Below are positions 8,040 to 15,725 of a DNA stretch of 64,000 bases, piece after piece (within the stretch, counting starts at the first letter, position 1; each line of letters starts with the position of its first letter). Source of the stretch: Paenibacillus_G sp049942825 (GTDB lineage: Bacteria > Bacillota > Bacilli > Paenibacillales > NBRC-103111); NCBI RefSeq assembly GCF_049942825.1, contig NZ_CP187970.1, positions 6,014,001 to 6,078,000 on the forward strand, given 5' to 3'. Both the position numbers and the translations under genes were made by a program. The notes beneath the pieces are model-generated. The model saw only the letters and a list, made by a program, of their open reading frames with translations, had not been told where the DNA came from and did no database searches.

Positions 8040-8815
8040 CAGTATACCGCCTCTGGAACCGCTTTTTCTCTCCGTACGCCGACCGAAATGTCCCCTTTTC
8101 CCAGTCTCTTCCTTTACTAGTGCGCCTCTCCACTCTCACCTGCTCACCTTCTCGTCTGTTCTTCTTTCTACGCTTCTACTCCACTCCCTCTGCCTCCCTA
8201 CTCCACCGTTCCTCTTCTGCTCATCTGCTCTATTTACTTTCTCCTCTGCTCACCTTCTCGTCTGGTCTTCTTTCTACGCTTCTACTCCACTCCCTCTGCC
8301 TCCCTACTCCACCGTTCCTCTTCCGCTCATCTGCTATTTTACTTACTCCACTGTTCACCTTCTCGCCCACTCCTCTCTCCATACTTAGACTCCACGCCTT
8401 CTGCCCCCCTACTCCTCCTTCCCCCCACCTTCTTCCATTACTCCTGCACTATCCCGCTCCTCCCCTTCGTTCCCCCTCTGCTCATCTGACCTTTACTCGC
8501 CTACTCCTCTCCCCACTACACCATATTTACTTTCTCCTCCCCCACTTCTCCGTTCCTCCACTCTTCCGCTGCTCCTCCACTACTCATGCCCTCTCAGGCT
8601 CCACTCTTCTACTACCCCGTTCTTCTACTACCCTACTCCCCCTTTACTCCTCCGCTCCCCCTCTGGTCATCTGCTCTTTACCCCTCTACTCCTCGCTCCT
8701 CTGCTCCTCTCCCCACTTCTCCCTTCCTCCACACTTCCGCTACTCTCGCCCTACCACGTTCCACTCCATTAACTCCTCCACGTCCCACTCTGCTCCTCGA
8801 ACACTCCCGGGTGCC
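8040..8815. other. Long polypyrimidine/polypurine tract, no gene
   Basis: Over almost 780 bases the plus strand is dominated by C and T. In two 60-base lines that I counted (8161-8220 and 8641-8700), 51 of 60 bases were pyrimidine. Open frames here are Ser/Pro/Leu low-complexity translations with no ribosome binding site, so I read the segment as noncoding. Its left part contains about 105-bp direct repeats. Confidence 0.7.
8141..8445. repeat. Three degenerate tandem copies of a ~105-bp pyrimidine-rich unit
   Basis: The phrase TGCTCACCTTCTCG starts at 8141 and 8247, with a degenerate TGTTCACCTTCTCG at 8352. The first two copies are nearly identical over their length (through CTACTCCACCGTTCCTCTTC); the third has diverged. 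Confidence 0.75.
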
Positions 8816-8844
8816 GATGCTGCCCACTTTCCCTCGCCAGCGCC

Positions 8845-8875
8845 AAAAAGAGCCAACATCCGAAAACGTTGGCTC
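8845..8875 (-). terminator. Leftward rho-independent terminator
   Basis: GAGCCAAC (8850-8857) and GTTGGCTC (8868-8875) form a perfect stem. On the minus strand it is followed by TTTTT (8849-8845). It is the first good terminator leftward of the glycosidase gene ending at 9161. Confidence 0.75.
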
Positions 8876-8910
8876 CTGACACCCTGACTAGCATCTATCC
8901 TCTTTCCGTA

Positions 8911-9050
8911 CTCTTACGCAGCCTATCACAGCCCTGCATCCCTTCGCACTCTCACGCAGCCTAACACAGCCCTGCTTCCCTTCATACTCTCTCACGCAGC
9001 CTAACACAGCCCTGGCATCCCTTCGCACTCTTACGCAGTCTACCGCAGCC
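8911..9050. repeat. Tandem repeat, about 3.5 copies of a 38-41 bp unit
   Basis: Copies of CTCTCACGCAGCCTAACACA followed by GCCCTGCATCCCTTCGCA start at about 8911, 8949, 8987 and 9028. It lies between the glycosidase stop and its terminator, so it would be in the 3' untranslated region of that transcript. A 64-codon open frame across it has no convincing start. Confidence 0.8.
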
Positions 9051-9160
9051 TCACGCCTACCTCCACCCGACCGGCTCCCCACCGGTCCCGGTGGCGGCCA
9101 GGAGGCAGCGAACCAGCCCCTGCTGCCCCTGCCAGCCGCAAGACAGGCGTCGGCGCCTTC

Positions 9161-11029
9161 TTAGTGCGTGTGCGTGTACGTGTACTGCGGCGAGTCGTAC
9201 TGCGGCCCCGACTTTTCGTACGTGAACCAGTACTTCAGCACGCTGCCGGCGCTGAGGCCGTTCACGAGCTGCTCCCAGGCCGCGCCGTTCTTCGTCATGC
9301 GGAAGTTCTGCTGGCCTCCCCCGTTCACGGTATAGTGAACGTCCACGTACAGCGCGTTCACGGTCGGCGTGAACGCAATCTTCGCCTGCGTCGCGGACGT
9401 CTTGGTCACGCCGGCCGTATAATCCGGCGTCGTGATCACGCTTCCTCCGCCGCCGGCGTTCGTCGTGACCGTCACGGCAGGGCTGGCCGCGGAGACGTTG
9501 CCCGCCGCATCCCTGGCCTTCACGGTGAACGTGTAGGCGGTGCCCGCCGCCAGCCCGCTGACCGTTGCCGTCGTCCCGGACACGTTCAAGCTGCCGCTGC
9601 CGTAGCCGACCGTGTAGCCCGTGACGCCGACATTATCGGTCGAGGCGTTCCACTGCAGCGAAACACTGGAGGAGGTTTTGCCTGTGGACACGAGACCGCT
9701 TGGAGCCGTAGGCGCCGCCGTATCACTTCCGCCGCCGCTGCCGGTCATGTACTGGCCCTGGAACGGGTTGAACCGCTGGGCCGCCAGAATGAACCAGCCC
9801 GTGCTCGATACGCAGTTCTGCTGCGCCATCGTCCAATAGCTGTTATGCGTGCCCTTGAGCGAATACGGCAGACCGCCGGTCGAGGGGCCGCTCGTGCCCT
9901 GTTTTTTGGCCAGCTCGTTCAGGATACTGTCGGCCTTGGCCTGATTGCCCTGCAGGTAGTAGGCTGCCGACATGAACGCCGAGCCCTCCAGCCAGATATC
10001 CGGACCGGTGCTGCCGATCGGATTGCCGTTGTCGTCGTAGGCCGGCTTCACCTCATCGGTCCAGTCGAAGTCATAAGCGGTCATAAGCCCGCCCTGATCG
10101 TTGTAGGTCAGCGTCTGCTTGTACTTCGGATTCGCCAGCGTCCCCGGGGAGCCGTTCGCATTCTCGACATAAGCAAGGCTCGCCTGGTAATTCCGGGTGC
10201 CAGACAGCCCCAGAGCCAGCACGCCCCACGGATTGACGTCCATCGGCACGTTCGGGTCGATGAGGCTCGTATTGTCCTTCCAGCCGCCGTTCCACCGCTT
10301 CAGGCTGTCGTTCCACACCGTGTTGTCGAGGAACCGCTTCACGCCGTCCGCCGCGCTGTTGTAAGCGGAAGCCTTCGCCGGCTCCACCGAGGCAAAGTAC
10401 CGCAGAGTCGGGTACAAATCGATATTATGCTCGGTCGAGGTCCACGGCTCGTCGGCATTCGTCCAGCCGCTCCACCCGCCGGAGATTCCCCCGTGCGGCT
10501 TCTTGTACTGGAGCGACCAGTCCAGCGCCTTCACCGCCATGCTGCGGTACCGCGTATCGTTGTACTGCTTCTCATAGGCCATCACGGCCATCGCCATCCA
10601 GACGACCGGTCCGACGTGCCTGCGGATCTCCTCGCCGGCCCCATTGTTGTACCAGTAGGAGTTGAGCCAGTAGCCCGACGGGTCCTGGATGTCGCGCATT
10701 TTGTTCAGTACCTTCTCGGCCCTGGCGCGCTCCCCCTTCGTAATAAAAGCAATTGCCGCCACCGCCTGATCATACGTATACACGATCTGCTTCGGGTTGT
10801 TCGGACCCCAGTAGTCCTCGAAGGAATCCACGAGACCGTCGAACGCAAGCCCCGCCGTGGCATCCTGCTGGGTCTTCAGCCAGACGAGCGCCTGATTGGC
10901 TGCGGAGGCCGGATCCGCATAAGCGCGGGGCGCGGGCAGCGGGCCGAGGACCGCCGTCAGGGCTACCGCACCGCCGAGCAGGGCGGCTGCGGTGCGGGAC
11001 AAGAGTGTACGGGTGAGCAAGAGCTTCAT
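9161..11029 (-). CDS. Secreted (alpha/alpha)6-barrel-like protein with FN3 and CBM56; probable glycan-active enzyme
   Basis: A 622-residue exported protein. A signal peptide (about 1-38, ending APRAYA) precedes a helical domain (about 40-430) with repeated aromatic helix hairpins, such as YTYDQAVAAIAFITKGERAR and WLNSYWYNNGAGEEIRRHVG. That pattern is typical of (alpha/alpha)6-barrel glycosidases or lyases. A fibronectin type III domain (about 437-525) and a C-terminal CBM56 beta-1,3-glucan-binding module (about 532-622) follow. I cannot assign the catalytic domain to a numbered GH family. The CBM56 and the adjacent GH81 enzyme point to beta-glucan as substrate. The start ATG 11029 has AAGAGGTG upstream. 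It lies 129 bases downstream of the GH81 gene and is probably co-expressed with it. Confidence 0.75.
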   Translation of the reverse strand: MKLLLTRTLLSRTAAALLGGAVALTAVLGPLPAPRAYADPASAANQALVWLKTQQDATAGLAFDGLVDSFEDYWGPNNPKQIVYTYDQAVAAIAFITKGERARAEKVLNKMRDIQDPSGYWLNSYWYNNGAGEEIRRHVGPVVWMAMAVMAYEKQYNDTRYRSMAVKALDWSLQYKKPHGGISGGWSGWTNADEPWTSTEHNIDLYPTLRYFASVEPAKASAYNSAADGVKRFLDNTVWNDSLKRWNGGWKDNTSLIDPNVPMDVNPWGVLALGLSGTRNYQASLAYVENANGSPGTLANPKYKQTLTYNDQGGLMTAYDFDWTDEVKPAYDDNGNPIGSTGPDIWLEGSAFMSAAYYLQGNQAKADSILNELAKKQGTSGPSTGGLPYSLKGTHNSYWTMAQQNCVSSTGWFILAAQRFNPFQGQYMTGSGGGSDTAAPTAPSGLVSTGKTSSSVSLQWNASTDNVGVTGYTVGYGSGSLNVSGTTATVSGLAAGTAYTFTVKARDAAGNVSAASPAVTVTTNAGGGGSVITTPDYTAGVTKTSATQAKIAFTPTVNALYVDVHYTVNGGGQQNFRMTKNGAAWEQLVNGLSAGSVLKYWFTYEKSGPQYDSPQYTYTHTH

Positions 11030-11158
11030 AATAAGAACACCTCTTCTTCTTGGATTGAATGGAGAATACCGTCGTCAGGCAGGCAGCCCCTCTTCCTCGG
11101 GGGCTTCCCTCAAGAAAGGCGGCGGGCTCTCAACAACCCCGCCGCCCCGTACAGCTTG

Positions 11159-14014
11159 TTACTGGTGCGTATACGTGTACTGCGGCGAATCATACTGCGG
11201 ACCGGACTTCTCGTAAGTGAACCAGTATTTGAGCACGCTGCCTGTGCTGAGCCCGTTCACGAGCTGCTCCCACGTCGAGCCGTTCTTCGTCATACGGAAA
11301 TTCTGCTGGCCGCCGCCGTTCACGGTGTAGTGAACGTCCACATACAGCGCGTTCACGGTCGGCGTGAACGCAATCTTTGCCTGCGCCGCCGACGTCTTCG
11401 TCACGCTCGCCGTATAATCCGGCGTCGTGATCACCCCTCCTCCGCCGGTGCTGTCGGTGGTTACCGTTACCGCATTGCTCGCAGCAGAAACGTTGCCCGC
11501 CGCATCCTTGGCCGTCACGGTGAACGTGTAGGCCGTGCCGGCAGCAAGGCCGCTGACCGTCGCCGTCGTGCCGGTCACGTTCAGGCTGTTCCCGCCGTAG
11601 CTGACCGTATAGCCGGTCACGCCGACGTTATCCGTCGAAGCGTTCCACGACAGGGAGACGCTGGAGGACGTTTTGCCCGTCGATACGAGGCTGCCCGGAG
11701 CCGACGGAGCGGTCGTATCCCCGCCGCCGGTGCCTCCGCCGTTCCCCGTATTAAAGCTGTTCGCCGGCACGCTGACGGAGGTACCGTCCGAGAAGGTGAC
11801 GGTTTTGGCGCTGCTGCTGAAGTTGTAGGCGACATAAGTCTTCACGCCGCCCTTGTTGAAGACGGCCGCCGTCGGCGAATTGGCCGTGATCGTCGGATCC
11901 GCGTTGCCCATCGCGTCCAGGTTGTAAATCCAGTGGTACGCGTTCGCCTTGGAGTTGCCGGTCTCCGGTCCGCCGGAGCCTTCGGCCCCGCCGGTCGCCA
12001 TGGAGCCAATGCCCGCTGCAAACTGGTTCTTGGCATCTGCCGGCGAGGAGATTGCGCGGTACATCCAGATAAGGTCACGCCAGATATCCCAGTTCGTGCC
12101 GCCGTTCTCGCTGACGAGAGCGTTGTAGTTTTTGGCCGCGTAGCTTGGGTAGTGGGTCAAATAAAGATGGCCTGCGGTGATCGGCAGCCAGTTGATGCCA
12201 TGCACCTGCTCCGGATTAGCGGTGAACCACGTGGCGTTGGCGCCCTTGCCGCCCCAGATCATCGTCACCACCGACGGCGTGTAAGCGGCCGGGTGCGTGT
12301 TGTCCTGCACATCGAACCAGTAGTCGTTGATCGCGTTCATCTCCGTCGTGTACAGGTAGACGCCCAGATCGCGGATGGTCGTATTGCCCGTCGCTTCGCC
12401 CCACAGGATCAGGCCGGCCCACGCATTCATCGCTTCGGAGGACGACTCGTTGTTGTTGCCGTCGCCGAATCTCGCATGGCCCGAAGCCCAGGAGTGGCCA
12501 GCATACGGATCAAAGTTGCGCAGGAACGGGAACATCGTGTCGCTGCGGTTCCAGTTCGCGATGTCGCGGATGAGCAGCTCCACCATCGGGCCCCAGCTCT
12601 GCGCCCAGGTCTTGTCGGTGCGGGCAATCTCCGCCGCCGCCTTGATGTAATAGCCGTAGTGGAAATGGTGGTCGTTCAGCTCGCCGTCACTGCCGAAGCT
12701 TGCCGGATAGCCGATTACGGTGCCCCAGTTGTTGTTATAGTAGAAGACATTGCTGCTCTTGAGATTGCCGGAAGCGTCGCTGGCCTTGAACCAGTCCTGC
12801 AGACGACTCTTGATCTCGCTGCGGAACTTGCCGGATGCGGCCGTGTCGCCGACCTGGTCGGCGATCGGGGCCAGCGTCGCCAGCTTGCCGAGGCGCTTGC
12901 CGAGCCAGTACGTATCCGTGCCGCCCGTGTAGGCCAGTGCTTCCTCCTCGTTGATGTAGCCGCCGAGGGTCGTTTTGTTGTACGTGCCCTTGTCCGGCAG
13001 CGCCGGCAGCACGCCCGTGAATTTCATGCGGGTGGTAAAAGAAGCCCCCTCCGCCGTCTTCATCGTGCCGCGTACGGAGTTGTAGGTGTAAGGCAGCAGA
13101 GCTTGAGAAGAGTTCTTCCACTGGTGCGGATACAGGGCAAAAATCGTCCCCGCCTGCGTGCCTTCCTTGGCCGACGTCGTATAGTTGAACGTCGTGGTGA
13201 CTTCGCCTGCCGCCGCGTTGTAGCCGTAGCTGATCTTCGTGTCGGTCACGTGGGAATAGGCATACTGCTTGAACTTGTTCAGCGTCGCCGCGGTATTATC
13301 GGGCAGCGCCGCGATGGAGAAGTACGTCTTGCCGTTCAGCGCGTTCGTCAGCGTATTCGTTCCGATCCCGGACCACGTGCTGCCCGTCGGGCCGAACAAC
13401 CCGTAATGGGCGCCTTCGATGGTGATGCCGAGCACGCTGCTGCCGGCGCTGCCGGACCAGACGGTCGGCGGCGTGTAGAACTTCAGCTGCGGATTGCCGC
13501 CGCCGAAGTTGAAATAGACGTACGGGGAGCCGTGGCCGTAAGACACATTCATGGAGCTGACGCCATTCTGGTACTGCGCCTTCACGAACCAGTCGCTGAA
13601 GCCGTCGACCTTCGCATCCGGGAACGTGCCGCTGCCCGTATGACCGACCGTGAAGTCGTGGATATCGTTGATCCAGCCGCAGACGCAGGACGAGTTCGCC
13701 GTGATCCGCCCCGAAGGATTATAGATCCGGAACCCGTCGCTCTGGTTCTTGACCGCCAGCGGATGAGGATACTGCGCTTCGGAATACGGCACCCAGGCCA
13801 GCGAGCTCCACCAATCGTTGGTCGGCATCTTACCGGTCACATTCCCTGTTTTGTAGATCTGTGCCTGCACATCCGCCGCCCCCGCGGGCAGAACGGTCGA
13901 ATAGCTGCCCGAGCCGAGCGGCACTTCGCCCGAGAACGCCTGACCGGTTCCGGGCAGGAGCCCGGAGGCAGCCAGCACGGCCGACAAGGCCAGCGATACC
14001 ATCTTCTTCTTCAT
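11159..14014 (-). CDS. Secreted GH81 endo-beta-1,3-glucanase with FN3 and CBM56
   Basis: A 951-residue secreted enzyme that hydrolyses beta-1,3-glucans such as laminarin or fungal cell-wall glucan. A signal peptide (about 1-26) is followed by a GH81 catalytic region (about 30-700). The family motif SDGELNDHHFHYGYYIKAAA carries the catalytic Asp region, and GDGNNNESSSEAMNAWAG carries the catalytic Glu region. An FN3 domain (about 770-855) and a C-terminal CBM56 (about 863-951) follow. ATG 14014 sits six bases after AAAGGAGG; a TTG six bases upstream abuts the Shine-Dalgarno sequence and is rejected. CBM56 is nearly identical to that of the downstream enzyme. LacI- and cre-like inverted repeats lie upstream. 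Confidence 0.92.
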   Translation of the reverse strand: MKKKMVSLALSAVLAASGLLPGTGQAFSGEVPLGSGSYSTVLPAGAADVQAQIYKTGNVTGKMPTNDWWSSLAWVPYSEAQYPHPLAVKNQSDGFRIYNPSGRITANSSCVCGWINDIHDFTVGHTGSGTFPDAKVDGFSDWFVKAQYQNGVSSMNVSYGHGSPYVYFNFGGGNPQLKFYTPPTVWSGSAGSSVLGITIEGAHYGLFGPTGSTWSGIGTNTLTNALNGKTYFSIAALPDNTAATLNKFKQYAYSHVTDTKISYGYNAAAGEVTTTFNYTTSAKEGTQAGTIFALYPHQWKNSSQALLPYTYNSVRGTMKTAEGASFTTRMKFTGVLPALPDKGTYNKTTLGGYINEEEALAYTGGTDTYWLGKRLGKLATLAPIADQVGDTAASGKFRSEIKSRLQDWFKASDASGNLKSSNVFYYNNNWGTVIGYPASFGSDGELNDHHFHYGYYIKAAAEIARTDKTWAQSWGPMVELLIRDIANWNRSDTMFPFLRNFDPYAGHSWASGHARFGDGNNNESSSEAMNAWAGLILWGEATGNTTIRDLGVYLYTTEMNAINDYWFDVQDNTHPAAYTPSVVTMIWGGKGANATWFTANPEQVHGINWLPITAGHLYLTHYPSYAAKNYNALVSENGGTNWDIWRDLIWMYRAISSPADAKNQFAAGIGSMATGGAEGSGGPETGNSKANAYHWIYNLDAMGNADPTITANSPTAAVFNKGGVKTYVAYNFSSSAKTVTFSDGTSVSVPANSFNTGNGGGTGGGDTTAPSAPGSLVSTGKTSSSVSLSWNASTDNVGVTGYTVSYGGNSLNVTGTTATVSGLAAGTAYTFTVTAKDAAGNVSAASNAVTVTTDSTGGGGVITTPDYTASVTKTSAAQAKIAFTPTVNALYVDVHYTVNGGGQQNFRMTKNGSTWEQLVNGLSTGSVLKYWFTYEKSGPQYDSPQYTYTHQ

Positions 14015-14115
14015 AGTCAACCTCCTTTTAAATTCCGCACACAGAACATGTGCGTCCTGTCGAGCTCTGTCCTTCTTCCCTCCTTTCGCCTAAACACAGT
14101 GAGATCAAGAAACAA

Positions 14116-14129
14116 TGACAGCGCTATCA
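14116..14129. promoter_or_regulatory. Candidate cre/LacI-family operator upstream of GH81
   Basis: TGACAGCGCTATCA matches the Bacillus cre consensus TGWAARCGYTWNCW at 13 of 14 positions and has an AGCGCT core. It lies about 100 bases before the GH81 start, where CcpA or another LacI-family protein would repress. Confidence 0.5.
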
Positions 14130-14308
14130 ACAAAAATGGACAACCCAGGGAATCCGGAGGGCCCCCGATACCGCTTCATCGGAGCGGAGGGGCAGGCGTA
14201 GATTCAGAGAGCAGCTGCGAAACCCATTTCGCGTGCTTTTCATGGCCTCTTTCCCCCATTAGACCCCATCCTTGATACCCTATCCCTGTTGAATCCCACT
14301 CTATCATC

Positions 14309-14322
14309 CGAAACCGTTTTCG
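14309..14322. promoter_or_regulatory. Second LacI-type inverted repeat upstream of GH81
   Basis: CGAAACCGTTTTCG has the same CGAAAC half-site as the perfect repeat at 6277-6291 upstream of the LacI gene. It is about 295 bases before the GH81 start. Confidence 0.45.
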
Positions 14323-14354
14323 TAAATATGGACCTGAAAAACCGTTCCCTAACC

Positions 14355-14386
14355 TAAAAAACGGACACCCTCCGGGGGTGCCCGCC
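14355..14386 (-). terminator. Terminator of the NAD-dependent reductase transcript
   Basis: A GC-rich hairpin (GGGCACCC...GGGTGTCC on the minus strand) is followed by a run of six T on the minus strand (14361-14356). It places the 3' end of the reductase mRNA about 160 bases past its stop. Confidence 0.8.
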
Positions 14387-14455
14387 CTTCTCCTCCTCAT
14401 CATCCACCGCGAAGCCCGGCCGCAATCTCCCTGCCACCCGACTTCCCTGCCGGCG

Positions 14456-14518
14456 GGCGACGATGCGTAGCCGACCTGAGAGGGTGATTTGGCCACACTA
14501 GGACTGAGACACGGCCCA
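14456..14518 (+). pseudogene. Fragment of 16S ribosomal RNA
   Basis: Plus-strand bases 14456-14518 reproduce a universally conserved stretch of bacterial 16S rRNA (5' domain, just before the ACTCCTACGGGAGGC region). They include GATGCGTAGCCGACCTGAGA and GGACTGAGACACGGCCCA. From memory of the gene, the differences are confined to a one-base insertion/substitution near GTGATTTGGCC and one A for G at CACTAGGAC. The match stops exactly at the stop codon of the reductase gene (14520-14522). No further rRNA sequence flanks it, so it is a relic and not a working gene. Confidence 0.88.
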
Positions 14519-14519
14519 A

Positions 14520-15560
14520 TTACCCTGCTTCCCCGCTGCCTCCGGCCGTCTGCTCTCCCGACATTCTCCCATGCCACAAGGCGAGCAGTTCCGTCTCGCG
14601 CGCGGCGGACAGTCCCGCCTTCCATTGCGCCCCGTCTCCACGCTGCCCATGGAACCGCACGGTGTCCAGGACCGTCTCCTCCACCGTACGGAAGGTTAGC
14701 CCAGCCTTCATAGCCTTCGAATAATCGGCCTGCAGGATGCCCCTGTATTCGGAGAGCTGCCCCCCGGAGGGCAGCCAGACCGGCAGGTCGCTCCATCCCC
14801 GCACTTCGTGTTCGGCCAGGAAGGCTTCATCACACCAGGTGAACACGGCCCTGCTGCCGAGCGCCTCCCTCCCCCGTTCGAGGAACTCCCGCATCGTAAG
14901 AGCCACTCCAGGACCCGCTGCGTTGTATACGCCAGTCCGCTTCGCTTCGGTCATCACCACCGTCCACTGAGCCAGATCACGGACATCGATGAACTGCACC
15001 TCGCTGTCCCCGCGGCCCGGGCAGAGCATCTCCCCGCCGCGGCTCATGCGCACCGGCCAGTAGGTGAAGCGGTCCGTCGGATCCTTCGGACCTACGATCA
15101 AGCCGGGCCGGACGGTCAGGACCCGTCCCGGCATCACGCCGTCCAGTACCTGCTCGCAGCGGGCCTTCAAGGCACCGTAATGGTTCGGAATGTCCTCGAT
15201 CGACTCGTCCTCAAGCTCCAGAACGTCCGAGTCTTCATGGCTGCGCGGCACGCTCAGATCCTTATAGACCGAGATGCTGGAGATGAAGGTATACTGGCCC
15301 ACTCGGTCTGCCAGCTCCCGGGCCGATGCCCTGACGAGACGGGGCAGATACCCGCAGGTATCGATCACCGCATCCCACTCGTCGCTCTGCAGCACGTGGA
15401 GCCCCCCGTCCCGGTCCCCGTACAGCTCCTTCACCCTGCTGTGCACCCCTCGATCCGTCTTCCCGCGGTTAAAGGTCGTTACTTCATGTCCTCGCTTCAG
15501 TGCCTCCAACACCACATAGTATCCCAGAAAGCGGGTTCCACCGAGCACCAGCAGTTTCAT
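14520..15560 (-). CDS. NAD-dependent epimerase/reductase (extended SDR)
   Basis: A 346-residue Rossmann protein. MKLLVLGGTRFLGYYVVLEAL provides the GGTRFLG nucleotide-binding loop. YTFISSISVYKD contains a serine and tyrosine in SDR-like positions, and RPGLIVGPKDPTDRFTYW is typical of NAD-dependent epimerase/dehydratases related to isoflavone-reductase-like and CSP41-like proteins. The true start is ATG 15560 (AGGAGC upstream); the 24-residue extension is not conserved-looking and runs into the AT-rich promoter. The substrate is unknown. The 3' UTR carries antisense 16S sequence before the terminator at 14355. Confidence 0.85.
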   Translation of the reverse strand: MKLLVLGGTRFLGYYVVLEALKRGHEVTTFNRGKTDRGVHSRVKELYGDRDGGLHVLQSDEWDAVIDTCGYLPRLVRASARELADRVGQYTFISSISVYKDLSVPRSHEDSDVLELEDESIEDIPNHYGALKARCEQVLDGVMPGRVLTVRPGLIVGPKDPTDRFTYWPVRMSRGGEMLCPGRGDSEVQFIDVRDLAQWTVVMTEAKRTGVYNAAGPGVALTMREFLERGREALGSRAVFTWCDEAFLAEHEVRGWSDLPVWLPSGGQLSEYRGILQADYSKAMKAGLTFRTVEETVLDTVRFHGQRGDGAQWKAGLSAARETELLALWHGRMSGEQTAGGSGEAG

Positions 15561-15575
15561 GAAGCACGCTCCTAT

Positions 15576-15615
15576 ACGTAATAATTTATTTTTACATAAT
15601 ATTATATTATTACGT
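15576..15615 (-). promoter_or_regulatory. AT-rich promoter with 10-bp inverted-repeat operator
   Basis: ACGTAATAAT (15576-15585) and ATTATTACGT (15606-15615) are a perfect inverted repeat with a 20-base AT-only spacer, starting 16 bases before the reductase start. A possible promoter on the minus strand is TTGCAA, 17 bases, TAATAT. The local AT richness stands out against the GC-rich surroundings. The binding protein is unknown (MarR or TetR type would fit). Confidence 0.6.
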
Positions 15616-15666
15616 GTAAGAGTCCATTGCAATCCTTTTTTTGTAAGCGCAGCATCCGCGGCGAAT

Positions 15667-15710
15667 AGCCCGGGAGTCTTCCCCTGCTCTGGAAGACTCC
15701 CGGGCTGCTT
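15667..15710. terminator. Strong hairpin, probable terminator of the DUF3231 gene
   Basis: AGCCCGGGAGTCTTCC (15667-15682) and GGAAGACTCCCGGGCT (15691-15706) are perfectly complementary. A T run is present only on the plus side (CTTTT), but the position just past the leftward gene end (15726) makes that gene the likely user. Confidence 0.7.
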
Positions 15711-15725
15711 TTCAAAATAAACAGG

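Larger units (their letters stand above)
14015..14354 (-). promoter_or_regulatory. GH81 upstream region
   Basis: No gene is present. It holds the ribosome binding site AAAGGAGG, a cre-like palindrome (14116-14129) and a LacI-like inverted repeat (14309-14322). I could not fix a convincing -35/-10 pair. Confidence 0.5.

Noticed and set aside
8120..8887. 255-codon Ser/Leu/Pro-rich open frame
   Set aside because: It is simply the translation of the polypyrimidine tract. It is low-complexity in all frames, with no Shine-Dalgarno sequence, and ends by running through a terminator.
8888..9082. 64-codon open frame on the minus strand over the 38-41 bp repeats
   Set aside because: The repeat length varies and shifts the frame, there is no ribosome binding site, and the region lies inside a 3' UTR.
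9164..14275. A 1703-codon open frame on the plus strand
   Set aside because: It is antisense to two well-supported secreted enzymes. Its Arg/His-rich composition is the usual shadow of GC-rich reverse codons, and it has no ribosome binding site or domain.
14176..14796. 206-codon minus-strand open frame over the 16S fragment
   Set aside because: It overlaps the end of the reductase gene in another frame and crosses its terminator, with no recognisable domain.
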